From Variovorax paradoxus (GTDB lineage Bacteria; Pseudomonadota; Gammaproteobacteria; Burkholderiales; Burkholderiaceae_C), in the NCBI RefSeq assembly GCF_902712855.1, contig NZ_LR743507.1, positions 3,954,001-4,018,000 on the forward strand: a DNA stretch of 64,000 nucleotides, read 5' to 3'. The position numbers and the translations under genes are program-made. This document shows positions 57,510-64,000 of this stretch, piece by piece (the stretch's first letter is position 1; every line of letters starts with the position of its first letter). Under the pieces are notes generated by a model, which was not told where the DNA came from, did not search any database, and saw nothing but the letters and a program-made list of their open reading frames with translations.

Positions 57510-58946
57510 ATGCTCTACCAACTCTACGAAGCCCAGCGTTCCTTGATGGAGCCCTTCTCGGACTTCGCCCAGGCCGCTTCCAAGCTCTACAGCCCTGGCG
57601 CCGTGTGGGGCCAGTTGCCCATGGCCCAGCGCATGGCCGCGGGCTACGACCTTCTCTACCGCCTCGGCAAGGACTACGAGAAGCCCGAGTTCAACATCAA
57701 GTCGGTGAAGGTCGAGGGCAAGGATGTGGTCATCCAGGAGGCCATCGAGCTCGACAAGCCGTTCTGCGAGCTGCGCCGCTTCAAGCGCTTCACCGACGAG
57801 CCGCACATCCTCAAGACCCTCAAGAGCCAGCCCGTGGTGCTCATCGTGGCGCCGCTGTCGGGCCACTACGCCACGCTGCTGCGCGACACCGTGCGCACCA
57901 TGCTGCAGGACCACAAGGTCTACATCACCGACTGGAAGAACGCACGCCTGGTTCCGTTGTCGGAAGGCGAGTTCCATCTCGACGATTACATCAATTACGT
58001 GCAGGAGTTCATCCGCCATCTGCAGGCCGAGTACGGCAACTGCCACGTGGTGAGCGTGTGCCAGCCCACGGTGCCTGTGCTGGCCGCCGTGTCGCTCATG
58101 GCCAGCCGCGGCGAGCCGCTGCCGCTCACCATGACCATGATGGGCGGCCCCATCGATGCGCGAAAGTCGCCCACCGCGGTCAACAACCTCGCGATGAACA
58201 AGAGCTTCGAGTGGTTCGAGAACAACGTGATCTACCGCGTGCCACAAGGCTTCCCCGGTGAAGGCCGACGCGTGTACCCCGGCTTCCTGCAGCACACCGG
58301 CTTCGTGGCCATGAACCCCGACCGCCACGCCAGCAGCCACTACGACTACTTCAAGGACCTCATCAAGGGCGACGACGCCAGCGCCGAGGCCCACCGCAAG
58401 TTCTACGACGAGTACAACGCCGTGCTCGACATGGACGCCGACTACTACCTCGAGACCATCCGCGCCGTGTTCCAGGAGTTCGACCTGGTCAACGGCACGT
58501 GGGACGTGAAGAACCCCGACGGCCAGGTGGAGCGCGTGCGCCCGCAGGACATCCGCGGCGCCGCCCTGCTCACCGTCGAAGGCGAACTCGACGACATCTC
58601 GGGCTCCGGCCAGACCGAGGCCGCGCACAGCCTGTGCACCGGCATCGCCGACAGCCAGCGCGAGCACTACGAGGTCAAGGGCGCGGGGCACTACGGCATC
58701 TTCAGCGGCCGCCGGTGGCGCGAACTGGTGTACCCGAAGGTGCTGAAGTTCATCGCCGCCCACGACGAGCCGCAGCGCCGCGCCGCCGACAGCGCGCTGC
58801 TGGCGTCCGAAGACGGTGCCCGGTCGGCCCGCAAGACCGCGTCCGTCGCAGCGAAGAAGGCACCCGCTGCCAAGACCGGCGCCGTTGCCGTGCCCGCGAA
58901 GAAAGCCGCCGCGCGCAAGAAGCCCGGCACCAGCGCCGCGCGCTGA
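57510..58946 (+). CDS. phaZ: intracellular polyhydroxyalkanoate depolymerase with basic Lys/Ala tail
   Basis: This enzyme hydrolyses stored PHB granules. The 478-residue protein matches the Cupriavidus PhaZ type: MLYQLYEAQRSLMEPFSDFA at the start, nucleophile cysteine in SVCQPTVPVLAAV, PLTMTMMGGPIDARKSPT, and late histidine in KGAGHYGIFSGRRW. The enzyme core ends near residue 420. The last ~50 residues are a Lys/Ala/Arg/Pro tail (VAAKKAPAAK, KKAAARKKPG) like histone H1-type tails. Two likely PhaR sites precede it. Confidence 0.92.
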   Translation: MLYQLYEAQRSLMEPFSDFAQAASKLYSPGAVWGQLPMAQRMAAGYDLLYRLGKDYEKPEFNIKSVKVEGKDVVIQEAIELDKPFCELRRFKRFTDEPHILKTLKSQPVVLIVAPLSGHYATLLRDTVRTMLQDHKVYITDWKNARLVPLSEGEFHLDDYINYVQEFIRHLQAEYGNCHVVSVCQPTVPVLAAVSLMASRGEPLPLTMTMMGGPIDARKSPTAVNNLAMNKSFEWFENNVIYRVPQGFPGEGRRVYPGFLQHTGFVAMNPDRHASSHYDYFKDLIKGDDASAEAHRKFYDEYNAVLDMDADYYLETIRAVFQEFDLVNGTWDVKNPDGQVERVRPQDIRGAALLTVEGELDDISGSGQTEAAHSLCTGIADSQREHYEVKGAGHYGIFSGRRWRELVYPKVLKFIAAHDEPQRRAADSALLASEDGARSARKTASVAAKKAPAAKTGAVAVPAKKAAARKKPGTSAAR

Positions 58947-58965
58947 CCGCGCACGTCAGCTTCCA

Positions 58966-59598
58966 GTGAACGGACTCGCCGCACGCATCAACGACGCACT
59001 GCCCCAGACGCAGTGCACCCGGTGCGGCTACCCCGACTGCGCCGGCTACGCGCAGGCCGTGGCCGACGAGGAAGCCGGCATCAACCAGTGCCCTCCGGGA
59101 GGTGCCGAAGGCATCGACCGGCTGGCGTCCATCACCGGGCGGCCCGCGCTGCCGCTCGACCCACAGTTCGGCACCGAAGGCCCGCGCGCCATGGCCGTCA
59201 TAGACGAAGCCTGGTGCATCGGCTGCACGCTGTGCCTCGACGCCTGCCCCACCGACGCCATCGTCGGCATCAACAAGCGCATGCACACCGTGATCGAGGC
59301 GCACTGCACCGGCTGCGAGTTGTGCATTCCGGTCTGCCCGGTCGATTGCATCTCGCTCGAGGTCGAGACACCGGGCCGCAGCGGCTGGCAGGCGTGGTCG
59401 GCCGAACAGGCCGGCCACGCGCGGCACCGCTACGCGCTGCACGGCACCCACCGCAACACCGAGGCGCGCCTGGCCGACAAGCCGGCCGCAGCCGAAGCCC
59501 CGCAGGACGCCGGCGCACGCAAGCGCGCCATCGTCGAAGCCGCCCTGGCACGGGCACGCGCCGCATCGCAGCAACGCCCACCGGCGACCAAGCCATGA
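58966..59598 (+). CDS. RnfB/RsxB-like ferredoxin
   Basis: The 210-residue protein has a four-cysteine Fe-S domain (QCTRCGYPDCAGYAQAV ... CPPGG) and two [4Fe-4S] motifs (WCIGCTLCLDACPTDAI; HCTGCELCIPVCPVDCI). It resembles RnfB without the N-terminal membrane helix. No other rnf genes are nearby; stand-alone RnfB-like ferredoxins are common in Burkholderiales. The start is GTG at 58966, with a weak ribosome site; MNGLAARIN-type start fits. Its stop overlaps the next gene as ATGA. Confidence 0.88.
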   Translation: MNGLAARINDALPQTQCTRCGYPDCAGYAQAVADEEAGINQCPPGGAEGIDRLASITGRPALPLDPQFGTEGPRAMAVIDEAWCIGCTLCLDACPTDAIVGINKRMHTVIEAHCTGCELCIPVCPVDCISLEVETPGRSGWQAWSAEQAGHARHRYALHGTHRNTEARLADKPAAAEAPQDAGARKRAIVEAALARARAASQQRPPATKP

Positions 59599-60233
59599 CG
59601 CTCGACACCCTGTCGATCTACATCGTCGCCTCGCTGGCGTTGGCGCTGATTCCCGGTCCGACGATGCTGTTGGCGCTGTCCAATGGCATCGAGGGCGGCA
59701 TGCGCCGCGCAAGCTGGGGCATCGCGGGCGCGTCGCTCGGCAGCATCACGCTGATCGCCATCGTGGCGCTCGGCCTGGGCTCGCTGCTGGCGGCTTCGGA
59801 ATGGCTCTTCAATGCCATCCGCATCGCAGGCGTGGCCTACCTCGTGTGGCTCGGCGTGAAGCTCTGGCGCAGCGAGCCGACCGACCTGCGCGTCGCGCTT
59901 GCGAAGTCCCCGCTCGAGACGCGTCCGCATGGCCGCCTCGCCCTCGTGCGCAGCCTGGCCGTGGCGCTGTCGAACCCCAAGACGGTGCTGTTCTTCGCGG
60001 CCTTCCTGCCGCAGTTCGTCGACATCACGCAACCGCAAGGGCCGCAGTACCTGCTGCTCGGCGCGGTGTTCGTCGCGCTCGACACCTGCGTGATGCTGGC
60101 CTACGCCGGGGCCGGCACGCAGGCCGTGCGCTTCCTCTCGCAGCGCGGCCTCAAGGCGATGAACCGCGGCTGCGCAGCCGGCATGTGGCTGCTGGCCGCT
60201 ACGCTTGCGGTGTGGCGCCGCCCCGGCGCTTGA
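59595..60233 (+). CDS. LysE/RhtB-family amino acid exporter
   Basis: This 212-residue inner-membrane protein has about six hydrophobic segments and the LysE-family signatures LALIPGPTMLLALSNGIEGG, AYLVWLGVKLWRS and ALSNPKTVLFFAAFLPQFVD. It likely exports an amino acid or homoserine lactone; substrate unknown. The ATG overlaps the ferredoxin stop. Its 3' end overlaps the convergent exporter gene by 35 bases. Confidence 0.9.
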   Translation: MTLDTLSIYIVASLALALIPGPTMLLALSNGIEGGMRRASWGIAGASLGSITLIAIVALGLGSLLAASEWLFNAIRIAGVAYLVWLGVKLWRSEPTDLRVALAKSPLETRPHGRLALVRSLAVALSNPKTVLFFAAFLPQFVDITQPQGPQYLLLGAVFVALDTCVMLAYAGAGTQAVRFLSQRGLKAMNRGCAAGMWLLAATLAVWRRPGA

Positions 60234-61128
60234 ACAGCAACAGCAGCACGCCCGCCAGCACCACGCCGACGGCATACCACTCGAAGCGCGTGACCGTCTC
60301 GTGGGCGATCCACACGCCCAGCAGCATCGCGATCACCGGGTTCACGAAGGTGTAGCTCGCCGCCAGCGCGGCCGGCGCCTCCGCCAGCAGCACCATGTAG
60401 GCGTTGAAGGCAATGAGCGAACCGAACACGACGAGGTAGACCCATGCGGCGACGGCCTCGGGCTGCGGCGGCCAGTTCGTCGTTTCGCCCGACACCGCGG
60501 CGAGCCCCATCAGCACCACGCCGCCGCACAGCATCTCGCTCGCAAAGCCCATCGCGCCCGGTGCCAGCGGCAGGCGGCGCTGGCTCAGCACACTGCCCAG
60601 CGACCAGCACACGCAGGCGATGCAGATGGCCACGAGGCCTTCGGGCGACGACCTGAAGCCGCTGCCCTGCGTGAGCATCAACACGCCGACGAGCCCGAGC
60701 GCGATGCCAGCCGCCTCGAGCCGCGAGGGCTTCACGCCCCATACGAGGTTGAGCAAGGCGATGAGCAACGGGATTACCGCAATGAACGCCACCACGAGCC
60801 CGGACCCGATCGAGACCTCGGCATTGGCCGTGCCGCCCATGCCGCCGCCCAGCATCAGCGCACCGACGACGAAGGCGTTGCGCCACTGCGCGAGCGAAGG
60901 CCACGGCGCGCCGCGCCAGCGCATCCACGCCGCGAGCAGCACGCCGGCGAAGAGAAAGCGCGACCCCATCTGCAGGAACGGTGGAAAGCTGATCAGCGCG
61001 TACTTGATCGCGAGATAGGTCGAGCCCCACACCACCCACGTGGCGGCAAGGCAGAGCCACAGCAGCAGCGGCAATCCGGGGTGACCCGCCGACGGCGCGG
61101 CGTGGGCAGGCGATGTGAGCGTGGGCAT
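60199..61128 (-). CDS. EamA/DMT-family exporter (YedA-like)
   Basis: The 309-residue protein has ten predicted hydrophobic segments in two EamA repeats: WVVWGSTYLAIKYALISFPP in the first and FGSLIAFNAYMVLLAEAPAA in the second. The pattern and length are closest to E. coli YedA. The substrate is unknown. It is divergent from an Lrp-type regulator 116 bases away, which may control it. The ATG at 61128 gives MPTLTSPAHA. Confidence 0.88.
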   Translation of the reverse strand: MPTLTSPAHAAPSAGHPGLPLLLWLCLAATWVVWGSTYLAIKYALISFPPFLQMGSRFLFAGVLLAAWMRWRGAPWPSLAQWRNAFVVGALMLGGGMGGTANAEVSIGSGLVVAFIAVIPLLIALLNLVWGVKPSRLEAAGIALGLVGVLMLTQGSGFRSSPEGLVAICIACVCWSLGSVLSQRRLPLAPGAMGFASEMLCGGVVLMGLAAVSGETTNWPPQPEAVAAWVYLVVFGSLIAFNAYMVLLAEAPAALAASYTFVNPVIAMLLGVWIAHETVTRFEWYAVGVVLAGVLLLLFKRRGGATPQA

Positions 61129-61244
61129 GTCGACGGTGTCTCTTGTTGGCGTTCGATGCCGACCATGGTATGAAGGCCATCCTGCCGAAGCCATGCACGT
61201 TTCATGGTTCTTAGCTCTCCAAACCATCGATTTGAAGGAGTTGC

Positions 61245-61742
61245 ATGGACTTTTCCTTGAACCCCTCGCTGGACGCCCACGACACCCGCATCCTTTCCGA
61301 ACTGCAGGCCGACGCGCGCCTCACCATGGCCGAACTGGGCCGTCGCGTGCACCTGAGCCAGCCCGCCGTCACCGAGCGCGTGAAGAAGCTGGAAGCTGCG
61401 GGCGTCATCAGCGGCTACCGCGCCACCGTGAACCTCGGCAAGCTGGGCTACGGCATCCGCGCGATCATTCGCGTGGGCCGCGCCGATTACGCGCGCGTGG
61501 TCGAACTGGTGCAGCAGACGCCCGAATGCGTCAACGCCTACAACGTGACCGGGGAAGACAGCTGGGTGCTCGAGATCGCGGTGATCGACGTGAGCCACCT
61601 CGACGCGGTGGTCACCAAGTTCTGCATCCTCACGGAGACGGCGACGTCGATCATCCTGAACCCGGCGCGCGAGCACCAGGCGATGCTGCCGCCGCAGCGG
61701 GCGGACGTGAAGCCGCCGATCAGGAAAGTGCTCAACGCATGA
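61245..61742 (+). CDS. Lrp/AsnC-family regulator
   Basis: The 165-residue protein has an N-terminal HTH (LDAHDTRILSELQADARLTM, then VHLSQPAVTERVKKLEAAGV) and a C-terminal RAM domain (ECVNAYNVTGEDSWVLEIAV). Such regulators sense amino acids. It is divergent from the YedA-like exporter, a typical regulator-exporter arrangement. GAAGGAG precedes the ATG. Confidence 0.92.
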   Translation: MDFSLNPSLDAHDTRILSELQADARLTMAELGRRVHLSQPAVTERVKKLEAAGVISGYRATVNLGKLGYGIRAIIRVGRADYARVVELVQQTPECVNAYNVTGEDSWVLEIAVIDVSHLDAVVTKFCILTETATSIILNPAREHQAMLPPQRADVKPPIRKVLNA

Positions 61743-61850
61743 ACGGGTTCGGCCCCGGCTTTCCGCACTTCGAGCCGCTTCGCCTTCCCCTATCCGGTGG
61801 CAACACCGGCGGCCCGGCGCAGCAGGTTACGCGGTGTTCCTCGCGCGAAG

Positions 61851-62342
61851 TCAGGGCCTCGACGCGGTGGCGGCCAAGGCGCCGAAAGCCGCAACCACTT
61901 CCGCCGGCGCCTGCACCATCTCGATCAGCACGCCCTCGCCCGCGATGGGAAACTCGTCGTTCGCCTTCGGGTGCAGGAAGCAGATGTCGAAGCCGGCTGC
62001 GCCCTTGCGGATGCCGCCCGGTGCAAAACGCACGCCCTGCGCCGTGAGCCACTCCACGGCCCTGGGCAGGTCGTCGATCCAGAGCCCGACGTGGTTCAGC
62101 GGCGTGGTGTGAACGGCAGGCTTCTTCTCCGGGTCCAGCGGCTGCATCAGGTCGACCTCGACCTTGAAAGGTCCGACGCCCATCGCGCAGATATCCTCGT
62201 CGACGTTCTCGCGCTCGCTCTTGAAAGTGCCTGTGACCTCGAGCCCCAGCATCTCGACCCACAGCTTCTGCAGGCGCAATTTGTCGGGACCGCCGATGGC
62301 GATCTGCTGGATGCCCAGCACCTTGAACGGACGTGTGGTCAT
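61851..62342 (-). CDS. VOC-family protein, possible methylmalonyl-CoA epimerase
   Basis: The 163-residue vicinal-oxygen-chelate protein has the paired beta-alpha-beta units of the glyoxalase fold (KVLGIQQIAIGGPDKL; LNHVGLWIDDLPRAVEWL) and VLIEMVQAP with a likely metal Glu. The first metal-ligand His of typical epimerases appears as Gln (IQQIAI). It overlaps bioB as ATGA, which in turn overlaps the carboxylase alpha subunit. That context favours a role with methylmalonyl-CoA, but the Gln leaves doubt. Glyoxalase-like dioxygenase is an alternative. Confidence 0.75.
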   Translation of the reverse strand: MTTRPFKVLGIQQIAIGGPDKLRLQKLWVEMLGLEVTGTFKSERENVDEDICAMGVGPFKVEVDLMQPLDPEKKPAVHTTPLNHVGLWIDDLPRAVEWLTAQGVRFAPGGIRKGAAGFDICFLHPKANDEFPIAGEGVLIEMVQAPAEVVAAFGALAATASRP

Positions 62343-63373
62343 GCGGCGCAACCTTTCTCTTGTTCCTGGACCTGGCGCGCATCAAGCCCGAGCTTGCGCA
62401 GCAGCACCGTGTCGGCTTCCACATCGGGGTTGCCCGTCACGAGCAGCTTGTCGCCGTAGAAGATCGAGTTGGCGCCAGCCATGAAGCACAGCGCCTGCAC
62501 TGCGTCGCCCATCTGCTGGCGCCCGGCCGACAGCCGTACGCGTGCGGTCGGCATGGTGATGCGCGCGACCGCGATCATGCGCACGAAGTCGAACGGGTCC
62601 ACCGGCTCCGAGTCGGCCAGCGGCGTGCCAGGCACGCGCACCAGGCTGTTGATCGGCACCGACTCCGGGTACGGGTTCAGGTTGGCCAGTTGCGCGATGA
62701 GCCCTGCACGGTGCACCGGTGCCTCCCCCATGCCGACGATGCCGCCGCAGCACACGCTGATGCCGGCGCTGCGCACGTGGGCCAGCGTGTCGAGCCTGTC
62801 CTGGTAGGTGCGGGTGTCGACCACGTCGGTGTAGTACTCGGGCGCAGTGTCGAGGTTGTGGTTGTAGTAGTCGAGGCCCGCGGCCTTGAGCTGGTGCGCG
62901 TGGTGTGGCTCCAGCATGCCGAGCGTGGCGCAGGTCTGCATGCCGAGGCCCTTCACCGCTTCGACGAGCACCGCCACCTTCTCCACGTCGCGGTCCTTGG
63001 GCGCGCGCCACGCGGCGCCCATGCAGAAGCGGGTGGCGCCGGCGTCCTTGGCGGCCTGCGCGGCGCGCACCACCTCCTCGACCTCCATCAGCTTCTGCGC
63101 CTTCACGCCAGTGTCGAACTCGGCGGATTGCGGGCAGTAGCCGCAGTTCTCGGGGCAGCCGCCGGTCTTCACCGACAGCAGCGTGGCCAGCTCGATGTCG
63201 CCGGCAGGAAAGTGCTGGCGATGCACGGTCTGCGCCTCGAACAGCAACGCCATGAACGGCTTGTCGAAGAGCGCCTGGACGGCCTTGACCGACCAGCGGT
63301 CCGTGGCCTTCGCCGCCACCGGCTTCGCAGGCCGATGCAGGGTGATGGCCTGCTGCAAGTCGTTGGCGCCCAT
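62339..63373 (-). CDS. bioB: biotin synthase
   Basis: BioB inserts sulfur into dethiobiotin by radical SAM chemistry. The 344-residue protein has the cluster motif GGCPENCGYCPQSAEF and the later blocks GAAWRAPKDRD and CCGGIVGMGE. The last residues are a short Cys/Ala tail. It is embedded between a carboxylase alpha subunit that needs biotin and a VOC protein, with 4-base overlaps on both sides. A complete bio operon is not in view. Confidence 0.96.
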   Translation of the reverse strand: MGANDLQQAITLHRPAKPVAAKATDRWSVKAVQALFDKPFMALLFEAQTVHRQHFPAGDIELATLLSVKTGGCPENCGYCPQSAEFDTGVKAQKLMEVEEVVRAAQAAKDAGATRFCMGAAWRAPKDRDVEKVAVLVEAVKGLGMQTCATLGMLEPHHAHQLKAAGLDYYNHNLDTAPEYYTDVVDTRTYQDRLDTLAHVRSAGISVCCGGIVGMGEAPVHRAGLIAQLANLNPYPESVPINSLVRVPGTPLADSEPVDPFDFVRMIAVARITMPTARVRLSAGRQQMGDAVQALCFMAGANSIFYGDKLLVTGNPDVEADTVLLRKLGLDARQVQEQEKGCAA

Positions 63374-64000
63374 CAGTTGAACTCCATGATGACCTGGTCG
63401 ACGGCCAGAGATTCGCCCTTGTTCGCGGAAATCTTGCCCACCACGCCGTCCTGCGTGGCGAACAGAACGTTCTCCATCTTCATCGCCTCGATCACCGCGA
63501 GCTTCTCGCCGGCGCGCACCTGCTGCCCCGGCTGCACCGACACCTCGACCAGCAGGCCCGGCATCGGCGACATCAGGAACTTGCTCAGGTCCGGCGGCGC
63601 CTTGTAGGGCATGAGTTCGAGAAGCCGCGCGCCCAGCGGCGACAGCACGAGCGCTTCGATCTGCGTGCCGTCGTGCGACACGCGCAGCGCCAGCGGGCTC
63701 TTGCCCGCACCGCGCTCCACTTGCGCAGTGAAGGGCTTGCCGTTCACCATGCCCTGGACGCGGATCGCGCCCAGCGCGAAGCTGCTGTCGATCTTGTAGC
63801 TCCTGTCGGCCACCGCCACCGCGCTCGCGCCGGTCTTGCCCTGGAAGTCGGTGACCGACACCGGGTGGTGCACGTTCCTGCCTTCGGCGCCGAGTTCGAC
63901 CACCACGAACTGCTCGCCCACCTTCACACCGTGCCCCTCGAGTTGACCGCTGATGCCCGAGGCGCGCGCGCGGTAGCGGCGGTGCACGTAGGCGGCCAGC
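63373..64000 (-). CDS. acyl-CoA carboxylase alpha subunit, C-terminal part (propionyl-CoA type)
   Basis: The visible 209 codons are the C-terminal part of a biotin-dependent acyl-CoA carboxylase. A BT-type beta region (HHPVSVTDFQGKTGASAVAV, YKIDSSFALGAIRVQGMVNG) precedes the biotinyl domain with the biotin lysine in EAMKMENVLF. The N-terminal biotin carboxylase lies beyond the right edge. Similarity of the linker to propionyl-CoA carboxylase and the presence of a VOC protein and prpE in the window favour PccA; methylcrotonyl-CoA carboxylase is an alternative. Its stop overlaps the bioB start. Confidence 0.85.
   Translation of the reverse strand, partial: LAAYVHRRYRARASGISGQLEGHGVKVGEQFVVVELGAEGRNVHHPVSVTDFQGKTGASAVAVADRSYKIDSSFALGAIRVQGMVNGKPFTAQVERGAGKSPLALRVSHDGTQIEALVLSPLGARLLELMPYKAPPDLSKFLMSPMPGLLVEVSVQPGQQVRAGEKLAVIEAMKMENVLFATQDGVVGKISANKGESLAVDQVIMEFN

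Noticed and set aside
59013..59594. Upstream extension of the LysE exporter frame by 194 codons
   Set aside because: This part runs out of phase through the ferredoxin gene, whose Fe-S motifs are clear; the ATG at 59595 gives a normal LysE length.

Overview
The window looks like a piece of a GC-rich betaproteobacterial chromosome of the Comamonadaceae, most like Variovorax. The reasons are the gene order (ndk-rlmN-pilF-rodZ-ispG, odhA-odhB-odhL-zapE, aceE-aceF-lpdA, a complete isc operon), the protein sequences, a PHA depolymerase, and the GC-rich family-type repeats between genes. This is inference from sequence alone. I see no insertion sequence, prophage, integrase or CRISPR array. Almost all of the DNA is coding, and many neighbours share a 4-base ATGA start/stop overlap.

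Layout. 1-8.2 kb (minus): isoprenoid synthesis (ispG, cut by the window edge), cell shape (rodZ), type IV pilus lipoprotein (pilF), rRNA modification (rlmN, rluB, rluD), ndk and scpB. 8.2-14 kb: bamD, a DinG-type helicase, a small YdcH-like protein, a PP2C phosphatase, a secreted coiled-coil protein and zapE. 14-20 kb: the 2-oxoglutarate dehydrogenase complex (odhA, odhB, and an E3 without a lipoyl domain). 20-27.4 kb: a less conserved part with prpE, an isochorismatase-like hydrolase, an HpaB/4-hydroxybutyryl-CoA-dehydratase-fold protein, a lipoprotein hydrolase, a PQQ-type sugar dehydrogenase and an NlpC/P60 peptidase. 27.5-34.4 kb: the pyruvate dehydrogenase cluster (aceE, aceF with two lipoyl domains, lpdA with one), with an HslV-like Ntn-hydrolase gene inside it. 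34.6-37.8 kb: a divergent PAS histidine kinase and FixJ-type regulator.

37.9-47.2 kb: folD, an M3 oligopeptidase, a DUF4124-glutaredoxin protein, rpiA, pyrD, a YqjD/YqjE/YqjK-type membrane pair, an LhgO-like oxidoreductase, a 40-residue acidic proline-rich ORF, and an amidase overlapped by a cysteine-rich lipoprotein. 47.3-53.9 kb: tRNA-Val(CAC), dnaQ, then the ISC iron-sulfur operon (iscR-iscS-iscU-iscA-hscB-hscA-fdx) with a good match to a type 1 IscR site upstream. 53.9-64 kb: uvrB, a class I aminotransferase, an intracellular PHA depolymerase behind two TGC-N3-GCA palindromes, an RnfB-like ferredoxin, a LysE exporter, a YedA-like exporter divergent from an Lrp regulator, then a VOC protein, bioB and the end of a propionyl-CoA-type carboxylase alpha subunit.

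How they fit together. The central theme is acyl-CoA and TCA metabolism: PDH, ODH, propionyl-CoA synthetase, carboxylase with epimerase-like VOC protein, biotin synthase and PHA turnover. Fe-S assembly serves the Fe-S enzymes here (IspG, RlmN, BioB, DinG, RnfB). The least explained items are the HslV-like protein in the PDH cluster, the amidase/lipoprotein pair, the HpaB-fold enzyme with altered cluster ligands, and the repeated motifs between aceE and the two-component system.
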